Positions 19,537 through 30,112 are shown, numbered from the stretch's first letter. The stretch: DNA of 64,000 nt from Schizochytrium sp. CCTCC M209059 (GCA_000818945.1 KN805412.1:193091-257090), one strand, 5' to 3'. Translations and numbers: made by a program. The notes: generated from the letters alone by a model not told the origin.

Positions 19537-19616
19537 GGAGGAAGGCGGCAGGCCGGGCGGTCGGCCAGCCAGACAGCCAGACAGAGGAGTGGCGCGAGGA
19601 GAGGAGAACAGGCAAG

Positions 19617-20639
19617 ATGCAGGCGCCCATGGACGGCTTCAACATGCTGCAGGCCGGCGCCATGATGCAGATGGGCCCGGCGCCCACGGAGATGAGGCCA
19701 AGCATGATGGAGATGGTCAGCCAGGCCATCGCCACCATGGGAAGCCGCAAGGGATCCTCGCTGCAGGCCATCAAAAAGTTCCTCACGGAGCGCTACGGCA
19801 TCGACTTCACCAACAGCCCCGAGGAGAAGAACCGCGTGAGCAAAGCCGTCAAACTCGGCGTCAGCAGGGGAGTCTTCATCCAGGAAAAGAACTCGTACCG
19901 ACTCGCAACCGCGCAAATGGACCCTATGGTCATGCGCCAGCCGCCCCCGCACATGGGCTACCCGGGTCACCCTGGCGCGCCGCAAATGCACCCGCACCAG
20001 CACCAGCAACACCCCCACGCGCACCACCCGCAACAACACCCGGGCCACCCGGGACAGCCGCCCCACTTTGGCGGCGGTCTCCAGCAGTTCGCGCCCATGA
20101 GCTACCCGGGCATGCAGACCCAGTACATGGGACCCCAGTTCTTCCCGCCCCAGCCCCAGCACATGCAGGCCATGCCCGCTATGATGGAGCCTGTCAAGAA
20201 GAAGAAAAAGAAGAAGAAGAAGGATGGCGTCATCAAGCGCCGCGGCGCAGGAGGGCTCAGCAAGCCCATGCTTCTCTCTGACGACCTCGCGCAGGTCTGC
20301 GGAGGCCACTCGATGGGCCGCACCGACGTTGTCAAGAACCTTTGGCAGTACATTAAGTCAAACAACCTGCAGGACCCCTCGAACAAGAAGATGATCATGT
20401 GTGACGAGCGTCTGCGCCGCGTTTTCAACAACCAGGAGCGCGTCGATATGTTCACCATGACAAAGATGATCTCTGATCACCTCACCAAGCCCGACAACCA
20501 GGACGAGCTTCAGGCGCAAATGGCCGCTGCCCAGCAGCAGCCCCAGGGATTTTACGCCGACCAGCAGTACGACGATGCCAACGAGGCCGACGATGATGAC
20601 AAGGCACACCAAGTCCAGCAGGAGCAATGGTCTTGCTAG
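19617..20639 (+). CDS. H15 (linker-histone) plus SWIB domain chromatin protein
   Basis: The 340-residue protein has a winged-helix H15 domain at about residues 27-98 (MMEMVSQAIATMGSRKGSSL, then RVSKAVKLGVSRGVFIQ). A Pro/His/Gln/Met-rich linker follows (100-200), then a run of lysines, then a SWIB domain at about 215-291 (LSKPMLLSDDLAQVCG, NLWQYIKSNNLQDP, MTKMISDHL). H15 binds nucleosomal DNA. SWIB occurs in SWI/SNF BAF60 subunits and in topoisomerase fusions. The pair suggests a chromatin-architecture factor. Starts other than ATG 19617 would shorten the Met-rich leader only slightly. Confidence 0.85.
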   Translation: MQAPMDGFNMLQAGAMMQMGPAPTEMRPSMMEMVSQAIATMGSRKGSSLQAIKKFLTERYGIDFTNSPEEKNRVSKAVKLGVSRGVFIQEKNSYRLATAQMDPMVMRQPPPHMGYPGHPGAPQMHPHQHQQHPHAHHPQQHPGHPGQPPHFGGGLQQFAPMSYPGMQTQYMGPQFFPPQPQHMQAMPAMMEPVKKKKKKKKKDGVIKRRGAGGLSKPMLLSDDLAQVCGGHSMGRTDVVKNLWQYIKSNNLQDPSNKKMIMCDERLRRVFNNQERVDMFTMTKMISDHLTKPDNQDELQAQMAAAQQQPQGFYADQQYDDANEADDDDKAHQVQQEQWSC

Positions 20640-22897
20640 ACACACACACAACACACACAGCTCAATGACCTTTTGCTTCCAGGGCATAACATATACAAAG
20701 GAGAACAGAGGAGGGGTGGAAAGGAAGAAGAAGAAAAAAAAATGGAGAAAAGATTATGACAGTCAGGGAACGTCGAAAGAAAGTCAGGGAACGACTTTCT
20801 TGCTCATCTCGATGCCAACTCCTTCTCTTCTCTTCTCAACTCACCGAACAAGATGAATGGGTGTATGGACGGACGGATTTCTTTTCCTCTCTCTTTCTCT
20901 ATGGCTCATTTCGCCAGCCTGACTGCGCCCTTTGTGGCGCGTGAATTTCTTTGCGCTGCGTACGAGTGAGCTGTTGCCCTCTTCCTTCCTTTCTTCCTTT
21001 CCCCTTTCCTCAAATTTGCTTTGCATTGCTTGCAGCTATCCCTGCCTGCCTGTGTTCATTACTTCCGGACATTGTGTACTTTTGACCCTGGTCCTGTTGA
21101 GAGCCGATGCGAACCGCATCTGTGAGCGCGACCGGGATGATTCGTGTACATCGTTCGATCACGTTTGTCCCTTCGCTCTCTTGCTCCTTTTGTTCGCATT
21201 AAATCGCAGCTCGGCTCCTCCTCTTCAACATGCGTCAATCACCCTCCATTTCTTTCCCAAACTCACTTCGATCAACCAACAAAATCAAAAATCAAATCAA
21301 ACAAGAGCGACTATCTTTCTTTCTTTCGTTTTTCTCTTGCGTATACTACTTTGTCCATCCATCCAGCCATCTCTTTTCCCATTTTTCTCGCTTGCCACCC
21401 ATCATAGCCACTTCTCCTGCTTGGCCACCCTTCCATTTACAACGTACTCCCGAGGAGGGTACCCAATGAGTTTTATCGAACCCATAGTCTGCTAATAAAT
21501 AAATCTATTACGGACCCCGAGACAATCTTGCTTGCCTCCTCGTCAATTCAGTCGAGTTTTCCCGGTGTCTCAACTTTGGTGTATTTCTTGACTTGGACGC
21601 AGATTCGCTGTATGCCCCCGCTATCGAAAGCCGTCTTTCAAGCCATGTTGCGCGCAATGTGCGGTAGGAGGGTCTCCGACCCCGCCCTGCGCTGCCATGC
21701 TGCGTTTTTCAGCCTCGCGCACGAACTTTTTGCCAAGTTATGATGACTTTGGAGAATGAAGTTTTTCCGACGATCCACTGTGATACAGCAGACCACATTG
21801 CACAGTGGCGGCTGACTGTGTAACAATAACGAAGTGTGTATTCTCACCAAAAGGAAGCTTGGGAAATAGCACTGGGAGAGGAATACTGACTCCATTGGCG
21901 CGCCAGAGAAGCACATCCAAGTATCAACGACGTAGATTTTTCATGGTTACGCAGTGCGGATGAGTGCTCTCACCCCCTCTCTCACCTTCCACAAATTGTT
22001 GAGAAAGAAAGGCTCTGCTTGTTCTTTTTGGGTGGGATGAACAAATCGAGAGTACGAAAGAATTAAAGAAAACTGCATCGCATGCGGGCCTGTCCAGGAA
22101 ACACTTCGATACAACGTTGAGCGAGCCTTTTACATCCGGGACTGACAGAATTTGGAGCTGCTGCCGTCATTGTCGCCGTCGTGGCGTTTGCAAGCCCGAC
22201 TTTCCGTTTTATTATACATGGTCCGTGTTTTTTTTTTTACCACAGACTTCATTCGCGTTGAAGCAGGAAAATAAATAAATAAAAATAAGCAGCTCCTTTC
22301 TTTGCTAAGACTGTGAGCAAAGCGCCTCCAGAAACAAGCTGAAGAGCATCTTTTGCTCACGGCAGACCTACCTCTTCCCTGCGCAATCTAATTCTCACAA
22401 GCCATTTGAGAAACTGGCAGATGTTATGGCAAATTTCACGATGTAATTCAACACCGAAGCAGCTATCCTCAAGCGCTTCGAGGAGCATGCGACCGAACAA
22501 AGAGACTTATGACTCGAACATTTCTTTTCTGCGTAGCGCAAGCAAGCCCTATTCCGCTTCTGGATATTTTCCGCAAAGTCGTCGCAAGCAAATTCGAAAT
22601 TTTGATGCCCTCTCGCGACTCGGTTGACCGCCTCCTCTCAGCAATTGCATGTCGACAACTCAAAGAGACGCTCGTTACCAATCTTGGTTGCCAAGGTCAT
22701 AGTCAAACCTCGTCGCCAAGCCAAATAGCGTCGTCAAGCTTCTAACGGGGGCCCTCACAAAGCTTATTCGTTCGTTTGCAGAGAAAGGATTCTGATGTAC
22801 TTGCTAGCAAAGCGCGTATAGCCAAAGGCAAACAAACATAGAAGTCGGCTCGACGCAAGCTGCAGCGACGCGGCAGCGACGCGACTGCGAGGAGCAG
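20640..22897. other. Long intergenic region, no gene recognised
   Basis: About 2.3 kb between two plus-strand genes. It is pyrimidine-rich on the plus strand in 20.8-21.5 kb, with overlapping Ser/Leu/Phe-rich frames that look like composition artefacts. AATAAATAAAT at about 21493 and 22271 are polyadenylation-like A/T elements. No tRNA or ncRNA was recognised. Confidence 0.5.
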
Positions 22898-25777
22898 ATG
22901 CGTGGAGCGTCTACGACGGCCGTGCTGGCCGTGCTGGCCGTGCTGGCTGCGCTGGCCGTACTGGCAACGGCAACGACGGCCGTACCGGCCTTTGCAGCCG
23001 ACAGCGACGGAAGGCGAGCGCGCATTCTTGAGGATGCGAACGGCCGCAGACGACTCGAGGTGCCCCTCGACCGGCGGCCCCGTAGCGACGACCGCAGGTT
23101 GCTCCGTGGTCTGGGCGTTACGGAGAAAAAGTTCAAGGAACTCGCGCAGATCTCGCGCGAAAAGGACGGCGTTTATTGGTCCTGGCTGCATATCGGGCCC
23201 AACGAAGATGATGTCTTTAGTGTGATCGTCGACACCGGGTCGAGCACCATCGCCGTCCCGTGCGCAGGTTGCAACTGCGGTGACCACAACCACTTCGACC
23301 CGTCACAGTCCAACGGCGCCAAGTATCTGTCAAACTACAAGCAGTGTTACAGCGAAGGCTCGTGCAACAGCGGCAAGAACGTCGAAGCGCTCATGTGTCT
23401 TGGCAAGGCGTGTGACGTGGCCACGGAAGGCATCGTGCACAGCTTTGGCTGCTGCAGCTCATATGCCACCCCGTTCAAACACCAGTTTGCCGATGGCATC
23501 ATTGGCATGTTCGGCGGCAACTCGCACACGCTCATCGGAAGCTTGCGCCAAGCCCATAGACTTGAAGACGACCTCTTTTCCATGTGCCTTGCCTCTCATA
23601 CGGGCGTTCTCGGCGTTGGAGGTTACGATGAGACGCGACACCTAGAGCCCATTCAGTGGATCCCGCTGTCCTCGGTGGGATTTTACAAGGTTGGTGTAAA
23701 ACAAATTTACGTTGAGGGTGAAGCGGTGCAGCTGGGCCAGAGTTTGAAGAAACCCATTGTCGATAGCGGCACGACCTTTACTTATGTCGACTCTCACACC
23801 GCCGACGCCCTGTCCAAATCGTTCAAAAGTTTTTGCGCCAAGGATGGAAACTGTCCCGGAACCGCTAATCCGGCGAGTGCACATCCGGATGATCGAAGGG
23901 ACTCGATCATGTGCTATGCGACTCCAGAGAACGAAGACTACACGGAAGACCTTGATCCGTGGCTCGAAAAGTTCCCGACGCTCGAACTCGAGTTTGAGGC
24001 CTACGAAGGCACAAGCGCGCGTATTTGCATTCCCCCAGGTGCCTACTTTTTTCGCTCACGGGGTGCTTACTGCGTGGGCATTCTTCGAGATTCGCGCGGG
24101 TCCTTTGTTCTCGGCGCTCTTACCATGGGCGGATTCGACTATGTCTTTGACCACGGCAAGAATCGTTTGGGCATTGCACGCTCCATTTGTGACAAGACAC
24201 GCGACAATGAGCCGGGCACGCGCAGCTCTCGCGCCGAGTGCTGCGGATCCTGCGCCGTGGCCCAAAAGAGCGGCTTTAATTTGCCAAAACCCGTGCCGGC
24301 ACCTACGATAGAGCCCACGGTGGCGGCAACGACAACAACGACGCCCTCAGACCCGGAATCGCACGTTCAGGCTCCAACGCCCGAGGTGCGCAACACGCAA
24401 CCCCCCGAGGGTACGAAAACCGCGGATGGCCTCTTCATCATTTCATACGATGCGGAGCGCTTTGGAAATAAGACTGTTCTTGAGCCCGATTACGACTCTG
24501 CGTGGAGCGTCACCGCATACACCTTTCTCCCGGACCAAGTGCTTCGACTCACTCGTTCCGCAAATATCTGTGAGAAGGAGGATGCCTCGGCAGCTTGGGT
24601 ATTCTCCCCGCAGGGCCTTGTGATGATTGAGGGCGAGGACGCAGTTGTGACTGTCGGGGCAAACTGCGCGCTGCCCAATGTGCAAGTTGAGCAGGGCGCC
24701 ACCTTGCGTACGAAACGAGGTCCAGCTGGATCCGTTTCAGACGACGACGACGAGACACCGACATACCGCATTCGAATCGATGGCGTTCTGGACCTGCGCC
24801 AGGGTCACCTCGTTGTGAGCGAAGCTTCGACGCTTGCGTTCTCTTCGCAGTCTCGTGGCCTTGAAATGAACTCTGGCTCTCGAGTTGTGCTGGAGAGGAC
24901 TGCCGGACTGCAGTGCGTGAACCTCTCGCACGATCGTCGTCTCGAGCTTGCCGCTGGCGTTCTCGACATCAACGCTGGTGTGGTCGTCAGCTGCTACACC
25001 TTTATCGGGCCCGATGCAACCATGACTGTGCAGCCTGATCCCGAGGAGGAGATTGAAAATCCGGCAATTTTCCTCGGCAAGCTTGAGGTCGCTGGTACGC
25101 TCACCATGGTCGTGAAGCGTTCTCCCATGCAGACCTTTGCGATGCGTATTGGCGATACCATTTCTTGGGCTCTTGCTCATTACCATCCCAAGCTTCGCAT
25201 CGTTGAGGCGGATGAGGGGCACGAAGCAAGCATGCTCTTTCGGGACGTTCCCGAAAAGGCTCGCATGTACTCGGTGAGGAAGACCATTGAGGACAAGCCA
25301 GCTATTGTGGAATTTTCGGATGTCTTTCACTGCGCCAAGGTCGAGCTTGAGGACGGTTATTCGCAGTTGACCTTTCCGACGGAAACCTGCCTGAACCGCT
25401 GCCTTGACGATCACGATCTCGAGTGTCCCCCAGAAGAGCAAGAGTTCTATCCGTGGCCACCCGAGGCTGAAGATGGGTCATCGACGATTCAAGGCGAAGA
25501 CTTGGACGGGGATGACGATGAGGACGACAAAGAGCAGCCCTGGTTTAATCTATCCTCGTACGAGGACTATGTGGGCAAATCGGTGCAAGATCCAAATGTG
25601 CAGAAGAGTGCTGCAGGCGGCGCATTCTTTGGTATCTTCATGGCCTTTGTGGTCTTTTGCGTGGCGCATCCACCAGCATGTCTGGCTGAGACTTGCCGTT
25701 GGTGTCGTTGCTGCTGCTGCTGCTTCCGCGGCCGAGGCGAGAACCGCGGTCCGCGCCATCAGTACGATAATATTTGA
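22898..25777 (+). CDS. Membrane-anchored pepsin-family (A1) aspartic protease
   Basis: The 959-residue protein has a signal peptide (AVLAVLAALAVLATATTAV), a short propeptide-like region and an A1 protease domain. Both catalytic aspartates are present: Asp112 in VDTGSS and Asp289 in VDSGTT. Cys-rich inserts (CAGCNCGDH, CFGCCSS-type) follow the first. After about residue 470 comes a Pro/Thr-rich stalk and a beta-rich segment (about 530-760) with repeating G-x-L-x-L-x-x-G patterns, reminiscent of a beta-helix. A transmembrane helix lies near 906-926 and is followed by a cytosolic CRWCRCCCCC cluster, probably palmitoylated. It is predicted type I, on endomembranes or the cell surface. Substrate is unknown. 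Confidence 0.87.
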   Translation: MRGASTTAVLAVLAVLAALAVLATATTAVPAFAADSDGRRARILEDANGRRRLEVPLDRRPRSDDRRLLRGLGVTEKKFKELAQISREKDGVYWSWLHIGPNEDDVFSVIVDTGSSTIAVPCAGCNCGDHNHFDPSQSNGAKYLSNYKQCYSEGSCNSGKNVEALMCLGKACDVATEGIVHSFGCCSSYATPFKHQFADGIIGMFGGNSHTLIGSLRQAHRLEDDLFSMCLASHTGVLGVGGYDETRHLEPIQWIPLSSVGFYKVGVKQIYVEGEAVQLGQSLKKPIVDSGTTFTYVDSHTADALSKSFKSFCAKDGNCPGTANPASAHPDDRRDSIMCYATPENEDYTEDLDPWLEKFPTLELEFEAYEGTSARICIPPGAYFFRSRGAYCVGILRDSRGSFVLGALTMGGFDYVFDHGKNRLGIARSICDKTRDNEPGTRSSRAECCGSCAVAQKSGFNLPKPVPAPTIEPTVAATTTTTPSDPESHVQAPTPEVRNTQPPEGTKTADGLFIISYDAERFGNKTVLEPDYDSAWSVTAYTFLPDQVLRLTRSANICEKEDASAAWVFSPQGLVMIEGEDAVVTVGANCALPNVQVEQGATLRTKRGPAGSVSDDDDETPTYRIRIDGVLDLRQGHLVVSEASTLAFSSQSRGLEMNSGSRVVLERTAGLQCVNLSHDRRLELAAGVLDINAGVVVSCYTFIGPDATMTVQPDPEEEIENPAIFLGKLEVAGTLTMVVKRSPMQTFAMRIGDTISWALAHYHPKLRIVEADEGHEASMLFRDVPEKARMYSVRKTIEDKPAIVEFSDVFHCAKVELEDGYSQLTFPTETCLNRCLDDHDLECPPEEQEFYPWPPEAEDGSSTIQGEDLDGDDDEDDKEQPWFNLSSYEDYVGKSVQDPNVQKSAAGGAFFGIFMAFVVFCVAHPPACLAETCRWCRCCCCCFRGRGENRGPRHQYDNI

Positions 25778-26159
25778 AGCTTGGTAAGAACAATTTGAAC
25801 TCGCTTTGCTGCTTTTGTTTTTGTTTTTTTTGGCGCGGAGGGGAGGTGGGGGGATGGGGACGAAGCTCTCAAATAGATGATGATGAGAAGATCGAAGCTG
25901 GAGGGAGGAGGATGTTGATGATGAAGAAGGAGAAGAATTTGGAGATGATGATTTACGGCGAAAGCAGATTCTGAAGCAGCGGGAAATGAACGATAAATTC
26001 AATTGCGCTGGTGTCCTCTGCTTATTTGGGTAAGTCACAAACCAGCTGCTCATCTCCATTTAGATGAAAACGCTGACACAAGTGCAGGTGTAGATACGCC
26101 GATGGACAAAAGAAGCAGAACAAAGTACAACAACGTAATGTGAGTTAAACCTTACTTTA
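25778..26159. other. Convergent spacer
   Basis: A 382-bp 3'-3' spacer rich in GA/GAT runs near 25870-25960. No gene is visible. Confidence 0.5.
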
Positions 26160-26528
26160 TTAGGCGGACTTGAAGAGGAAGTCATGAAGCTCGGCAGCCT
26201 TCTCAATGGTCCAGTCATGGAGCTCGTCGAACTTGGCATACTTGCGCTCGAGCCACATTCCAAAGACTGTGGACGCTGCGGCCACCATGGGCACCACGAC
26301 AAAGACCAGCAAGCGCACGAGAGTGATGAGCGCCGAAGGCAGGAAGCGCTGCCAGAAACCCACGAGCAGCTGCGAGATGAGCACGATCACCGTCACGACA
26401 CCCGCGCCAACCAGAAGCGCCTCGCGCAGCGTCAACTTGGACAGGTAGTCCTTGGTCGCGATGGCGCCCTTCTGGATGGCCTGGCCGGTGGCGCGCAGGG
26501 CCGTCTTGGCGCTATCGGTCGCGCTCAT
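26160..26528 (-). CDS. Small two-helix membrane protein
   Basis: I do not recognise the family. The 122 residues contain two hydrophobic segments (about 36-59 and 65-90) linked by a short basic loop, with an amphipathic N-terminus (SAKTALRATGQAIQKGAIA) and a charged C-terminal helix (ERKYAKFDELHDWTIEKAAE). The hairpin layout resembles small ER-shaping or lipid-droplet proteins, but there is no diagnostic motif. Clean codon use and an ATG start support a real gene. Confidence 0.7.
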   Translation of the reverse strand: MSATDSAKTALRATGQAIQKGAIATKDYLSKLTLREALLVGAGVVTVIVLISQLLVGFWQRFLPSALITLVRLLVFVVVPMVAAASTVFGMWLERKYAKFDELHDWTIEKAAELHDFLFKSA

Positions 26529-27955
26529 GGTGCCTGCCGCTTTGTTGGACCTGAAACGTGCTTTTCTCCGCTGCTCGTCTGCTCGCTCGACAGCTCGAGA
26601 GCTCGCTTGACTTTGGCGTCGCGCTCGAGAGCTCCTGTTGCGGGTTTGTGTCTCTCGCCGTGGCCGGCGCGGTCGGCGCGACGCCAGCAGCAGCCAGCCT
26701 GCTTCTCACTAATCGAAAGAAAGAAGAAAGGAAAGAAAGAAAGAAAGTGTGCACCTTTTCCACGCGCGCGTGCACGCGCTGCCGATGCAGGCAAGGAAGG
26801 CCTAGCCCTCCCACCCTCCCTCCTTCTCTCCCTCCCTCCCGACGTGGACGCTTTCTTCGCGCGCTCCCCGACCTCGAGTCCGCCGCGGGTCGCACCCACG
26901 CACGGCTGCGCGGTCGGTTCGCTGGCCGCCGGCGAGCCGGAGCAGAGACCGGGCGGGAGGTGTTGACCGAACCCAAATTTGATGCTGGTCGCTGTTAGAC
27001 GACACGTGTTCTTGTGTTAGGCACCTAGAGGTACTACGTACTACTATACCAGTTGTGTATAAGCAAGAGCGCGAAGAAGGGCGACGACGAGGACAGATAG
27101 CTGCGGTGACGACGCTGCCGACGGGGCCAGGAAGCGCAAACCTGCGCGCACGGGCGGCGTTCGTCGCGGAGGAGTCTCGCGGCCGATACCGCAGAGCGGC
27201 AGGAAGTTGCGCCGCTTGGATCGAATCGCGAGAGCGACACGCAGGTTTTATAGCTTTTAGCACCAGCTTGGGCTAGGCTTAGGGCGTGGACACAATAGAG
27301 ACCGATTCGAGGAGGCCGGCTAGGAGCACTGGCTGGAGCAGGACATTGACATGTGAGGTGGAGTGCAGAGAGAGAGTATTGAGAATTTACGCTGTATGCA
27401 CGTGGGGTAGGGGTGAAAAGGGCGGAAGAGTCTATTGTTGTGGCCACGATAACGACTTACTTCATGAAGTGTAAAAGCACGGAAGGATAGTATTAGAGGT
27501 TGAAGGCCTCCAACTCTCCGCACTGGCTAATGGTGCTTTCTTCGGCAATTCTTCGCGCCAGAGTTGCTTTCTTCTTTGGCTAAGCTGTCCAATCTAGCAT
27601 GTCTTGCTCCGCACATGCTATCTATTCAGCGCGTCATCTTATGCGCCATGCATAAAAGTTAGCAAGACCGATTCGACGTTTGGCTTGCCAGCAGTGAAGA
27701 GAGCGTGATGCTGTGCATGCGCGCCGCAGTAGGCCTAGCTGCCATCATGATGGCGGGCGGAACTTGCGTCCCTTTTCCGTGGCTTGCCAAATGATGCGAC
27801 CTCGATCAATACGATCACCCTTGATGTATAAGTGAGTCTCACATCGTTGTCAGAGCAAGTGGACGTCATCGAAGAACAAAAGGCAAAAGAAGAACTTGCC
27901 GCGGCCAGCGCAGCCGCCAGCAGGACGCCAGTTCCCCGACGCGGCGCGCGGAGCT
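26529..27955. promoter_or_regulatory. Divergent intergenic interval
   Basis: About 1.4 kb between two divergent ATGs. It contains a GAAAG run near 26720-26745, a CCCTCC-rich stretch near 26810-26840 and a TAGGCCTA palindrome at 27730. No gene was recognised. Confidence 0.5.
27730..27737. promoter_or_regulatory. TAGGCCTA palindrome
   Basis: A perfect 8-bp palindrome 226 bp upstream of the SNARE-dysferlin start, in a divergent interval. Confidence 0.4.
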
Positions 27956-30112
27956 ATGGCAAGCGCGGACGTAGGCGCGGGCGCGGGCGCGGGCGCGGGC
28001 GCAGGCAGCTTCGTGGTGGAGGACGCCCAGCGTCGCTTGGTGAACCTGCAGACGCTCTGCCAACAAAATGAGGGCGCGGGACGCGCTCTCGCAGCGCTCG
28101 TGCAGCGACAGCAAGGCGCAGCGCAGGGCCGCGACCCACGCAAGCTCGGTGCGGACGCAGACCAGCTGCAGCAGCAAGTGAAAAAGTGCGAGGAAATGAT
28201 GAACAAACTGCGTGCAGATGATGCCGATTTTCTCGCCCGCGTCAAGGCAGGGGCCGCGACGCCCGGAAGCAAGGCCTTCAAGGCGAAAAAGCTCAAAAGC
28301 GACTACGATCGAAGGCTTCAGGTCGCGGCGAGCTTGCGAGCCACGGACCAAAGCGTCAAACGCGCCAAGCTTGTGCTCGCCGAACTCAGAAAACAGCAAC
28401 GTCTTGCCGAGGCATCTGCCGCAAAATCTCGAGCAGAGGCCTCCGGGGCGCAGAGCGCGGATCGCGAGGCCACGCGCGCCCAACTAGAGACCCGCCAAGC
28501 GGCATATGCTCAGCGCAAAGCCTCTTCTAACCGCGGCGCTCCATATAATGGTATCAGCAGCAACAGCAACAACTCGCAACAGCAACTGCTTCTCCAACAG
28601 GAGCAGCAGCAAACGTACGCTCTCCGCGAGTACGACGAACAAAGCACCACTCAGAGCGAGCAGAGCGCGCTGCGCGAGGTGGCTCGTAGCGCCCAGCTCG
28701 TGGAAGAAATGGCCACCGAAGTGGGTTCTCTCCTCGAGGTCCAGACGGACGACGTGAACAGGCTCGAAGAAAACACAGACGACTCCGTCGCGCGTACCAT
28801 GGAGGGCGTGCACGAGCTGAGCCGTGCGCGTCGCCGTCAGGCTAGCACAGGCGCCGCCAAAGCCACCTTTGGCACCGCCACGGTGGGAGGCCTTGTCGGT
28901 ATTCTTGGCGGGCCCGTAGGCATCGTTATTGGCGCTGCTGCGGGCGGTGTCGTGGGCATGGTCGCTGGCAAGGGTGTCGCGGCCGTCAAACGGAGGTCCA
29001 TAAACGCGGAAACGCGTCGCATCAAGGCCTTGCTCTCGGCGCGCAAGCAGCGCACGGGGGAGTTCACCCTTCAGGTATACGCCTTTGAAGTCCAGCAGTG
29101 GTCGTACATGATGCGTAAATGGATCCAGACCGAGCGCATGTGGACGGACGAATTTGGCGAACCTGTACGCGGGGCGCACCCCGAGAAGGATACCAGCGCC
29201 GCTGAGGCCCGCCTGCAGCTTCTTGCCGAGGCCCGTGCTGACAGCAACAACCTCACACCCGAAGAAGAGGCAGAAATCGAAGCAGTGCACGAGCGTGAAA
29301 TTGCCTTTGATGTCGTCTGGTCCTGGGCGTCGCCAAAGTGGGATCTCGTGGTCGACAGGGCCAATACGGACTTGAGCGGCTGGGACTTTGCATCAAAGGC
29401 AACCGCCAACAACTGGTTTCCCGAGGCGCAACGCGGCTGCGTTGTGCGACGGCGACTCTGGGTACGCTATCTTACGGGCAAGCCTGGCACCTCGCCGGCG
29501 CATCAGGCTGCCGCCGAGAAACTAGCGCGGGCCCGCGCAGTTCAAGAGGCCATGGACAATGATTCTGCGATTGCGCCCGCCGATCGCGAGACCAAACAGC
29601 TCTGGAATGGTATTTATCGCAGCTCTGTGACAACCAACACAATTCTCAGCGAATCGTACGCTCGGGCAAATGAACAAGGTGAGCAAATTTCTCGCGCGGA
29701 GCGCAACGCAGCGCTTGTTGGTGACGCGGCCATGTACACGCAGCGCATCGATCGCGCCGCGAATTTATCTGGCGCCCTCCGGAATTTCGTAACGTGGCGG
29801 CGTGGCCAGCTGCAAAACGTCGATGCTGCCACGCAAGATCAGATTCTTCGCCGCGAGGTTGCCGACAAGCGCGAGGAGCTTTTGCGTCAAGAAAAACATC
29901 GGCAGGAGGAGCGCCGGCGTGCGCTGCAAGAAAATGGGGCCGATTTCAGTCTTGAGGACGAAGCGGCTTCCAACTTTAGCGAAAATCTCAACATCGCTGG
30001 CCGCATGTCTTCTGAGCTCGAGACGCAAAACCAGCAGCTCGAGCGCACGGCCGCGGCTGTAGAGAGGGGCAACGCCTCGGTGCTGAAGATTACGCGCAAG
30101 CTCAAATCATGA
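27956..30112 (+). CDS. Double-SNARE protein: syntaxin-17-like motif, Gly-zipper hairpin, dysferlin domain, SNAP-29-like motif
   Basis: The 718-residue protein (ATG 27956; the longer frame opens at TTG) appears to combine parts of an autophagic fusion machine. An N-terminal helical, Habc-like region (about 25-200) is followed by a Qa-type SNARE motif (238-295, zero-layer Gln263 in LLEVQTDDVNRLEEN). Next is a Gly-rich hydrophobic hairpin (307-346, GGLVGILGGPVGIVIG) that resembles the syntaxin-17 tail. A dysferlin/peroxin (DysF) domain spans about 372-505, with MWTDEFGEP, GWDFA and VRRRLWVRYL. The C-terminus (676-718) matches the second SNAP-25/SNAP-29 helix, MSSELETQNQQLERT with zero-layer Gln691. 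Each segment is visible in sequence. The joint autophagosome-lysosome role is inference. Confidence 0.82.
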   Translation: MASADVGAGAGAGAGAGSFVVEDAQRRLVNLQTLCQQNEGAGRALAALVQRQQGAAQGRDPRKLGADADQLQQQVKKCEEMMNKLRADDADFLARVKAGAATPGSKAFKAKKLKSDYDRRLQVAASLRATDQSVKRAKLVLAELRKQQRLAEASAAKSRAEASGAQSADREATRAQLETRQAAYAQRKASSNRGAPYNGISSNSNNSQQQLLLQQEQQQTYALREYDEQSTTQSEQSALREVARSAQLVEEMATEVGSLLEVQTDDVNRLEENTDDSVARTMEGVHELSRARRRQASTGAAKATFGTATVGGLVGILGGPVGIVIGAAAGGVVGMVAGKGVAAVKRRSINAETRRIKALLSARKQRTGEFTLQVYAFEVQQWSYMMRKWIQTERMWTDEFGEPVRGAHPEKDTSAAEARLQLLAEARADSNNLTPEEEAEIEAVHEREIAFDVVWSWASPKWDLVVDRANTDLSGWDFASKATANNWFPEAQRGCVVRRRLWVRYLTGKPGTSPAHQAAAEKLARARAVQEAMDNDSAIAPADRETKQLWNGIYRSSVTTNTILSESYARANEQGEQISRAERNAALVGDAAMYTQRIDRAANLSGALRNFVTWRRGQLQNVDAATQDQILRREVADKREELLRQEKHRQEERRRALQENGADFSLEDEAASNFSENLNIAGRMSSELETQNQQLERTAAAVERGNASVLKITRKLKS

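Larger units (their letters stand above)
17905..19616. promoter_or_regulatory. Divergent interval containing an assembly gap and pentamer repeats
   Basis: This holds a TAGGCCTA palindrome (18491), a poly-C run that enters the gap, and (GAGGC)n, (AGAGC)n and 15-mer repeats on the far side, just upstream of the H15-SWIB start. No gene is recognised on either side of the gap. Confidence 0.5.

Noticed and set aside
18627..20309. Minus-strand frame through the assembly gap
   Set aside because: It exists only because N bases carry no stops. The rest is antisense to the H15-SWIB gene.
20932..21495. 187-codon plus-strand frame in the long spacer after H15-SWIB
   Set aside because: Ser/Leu/Phe-rich in all three frames of a pyrimidine-rich stretch; no conserved pattern.
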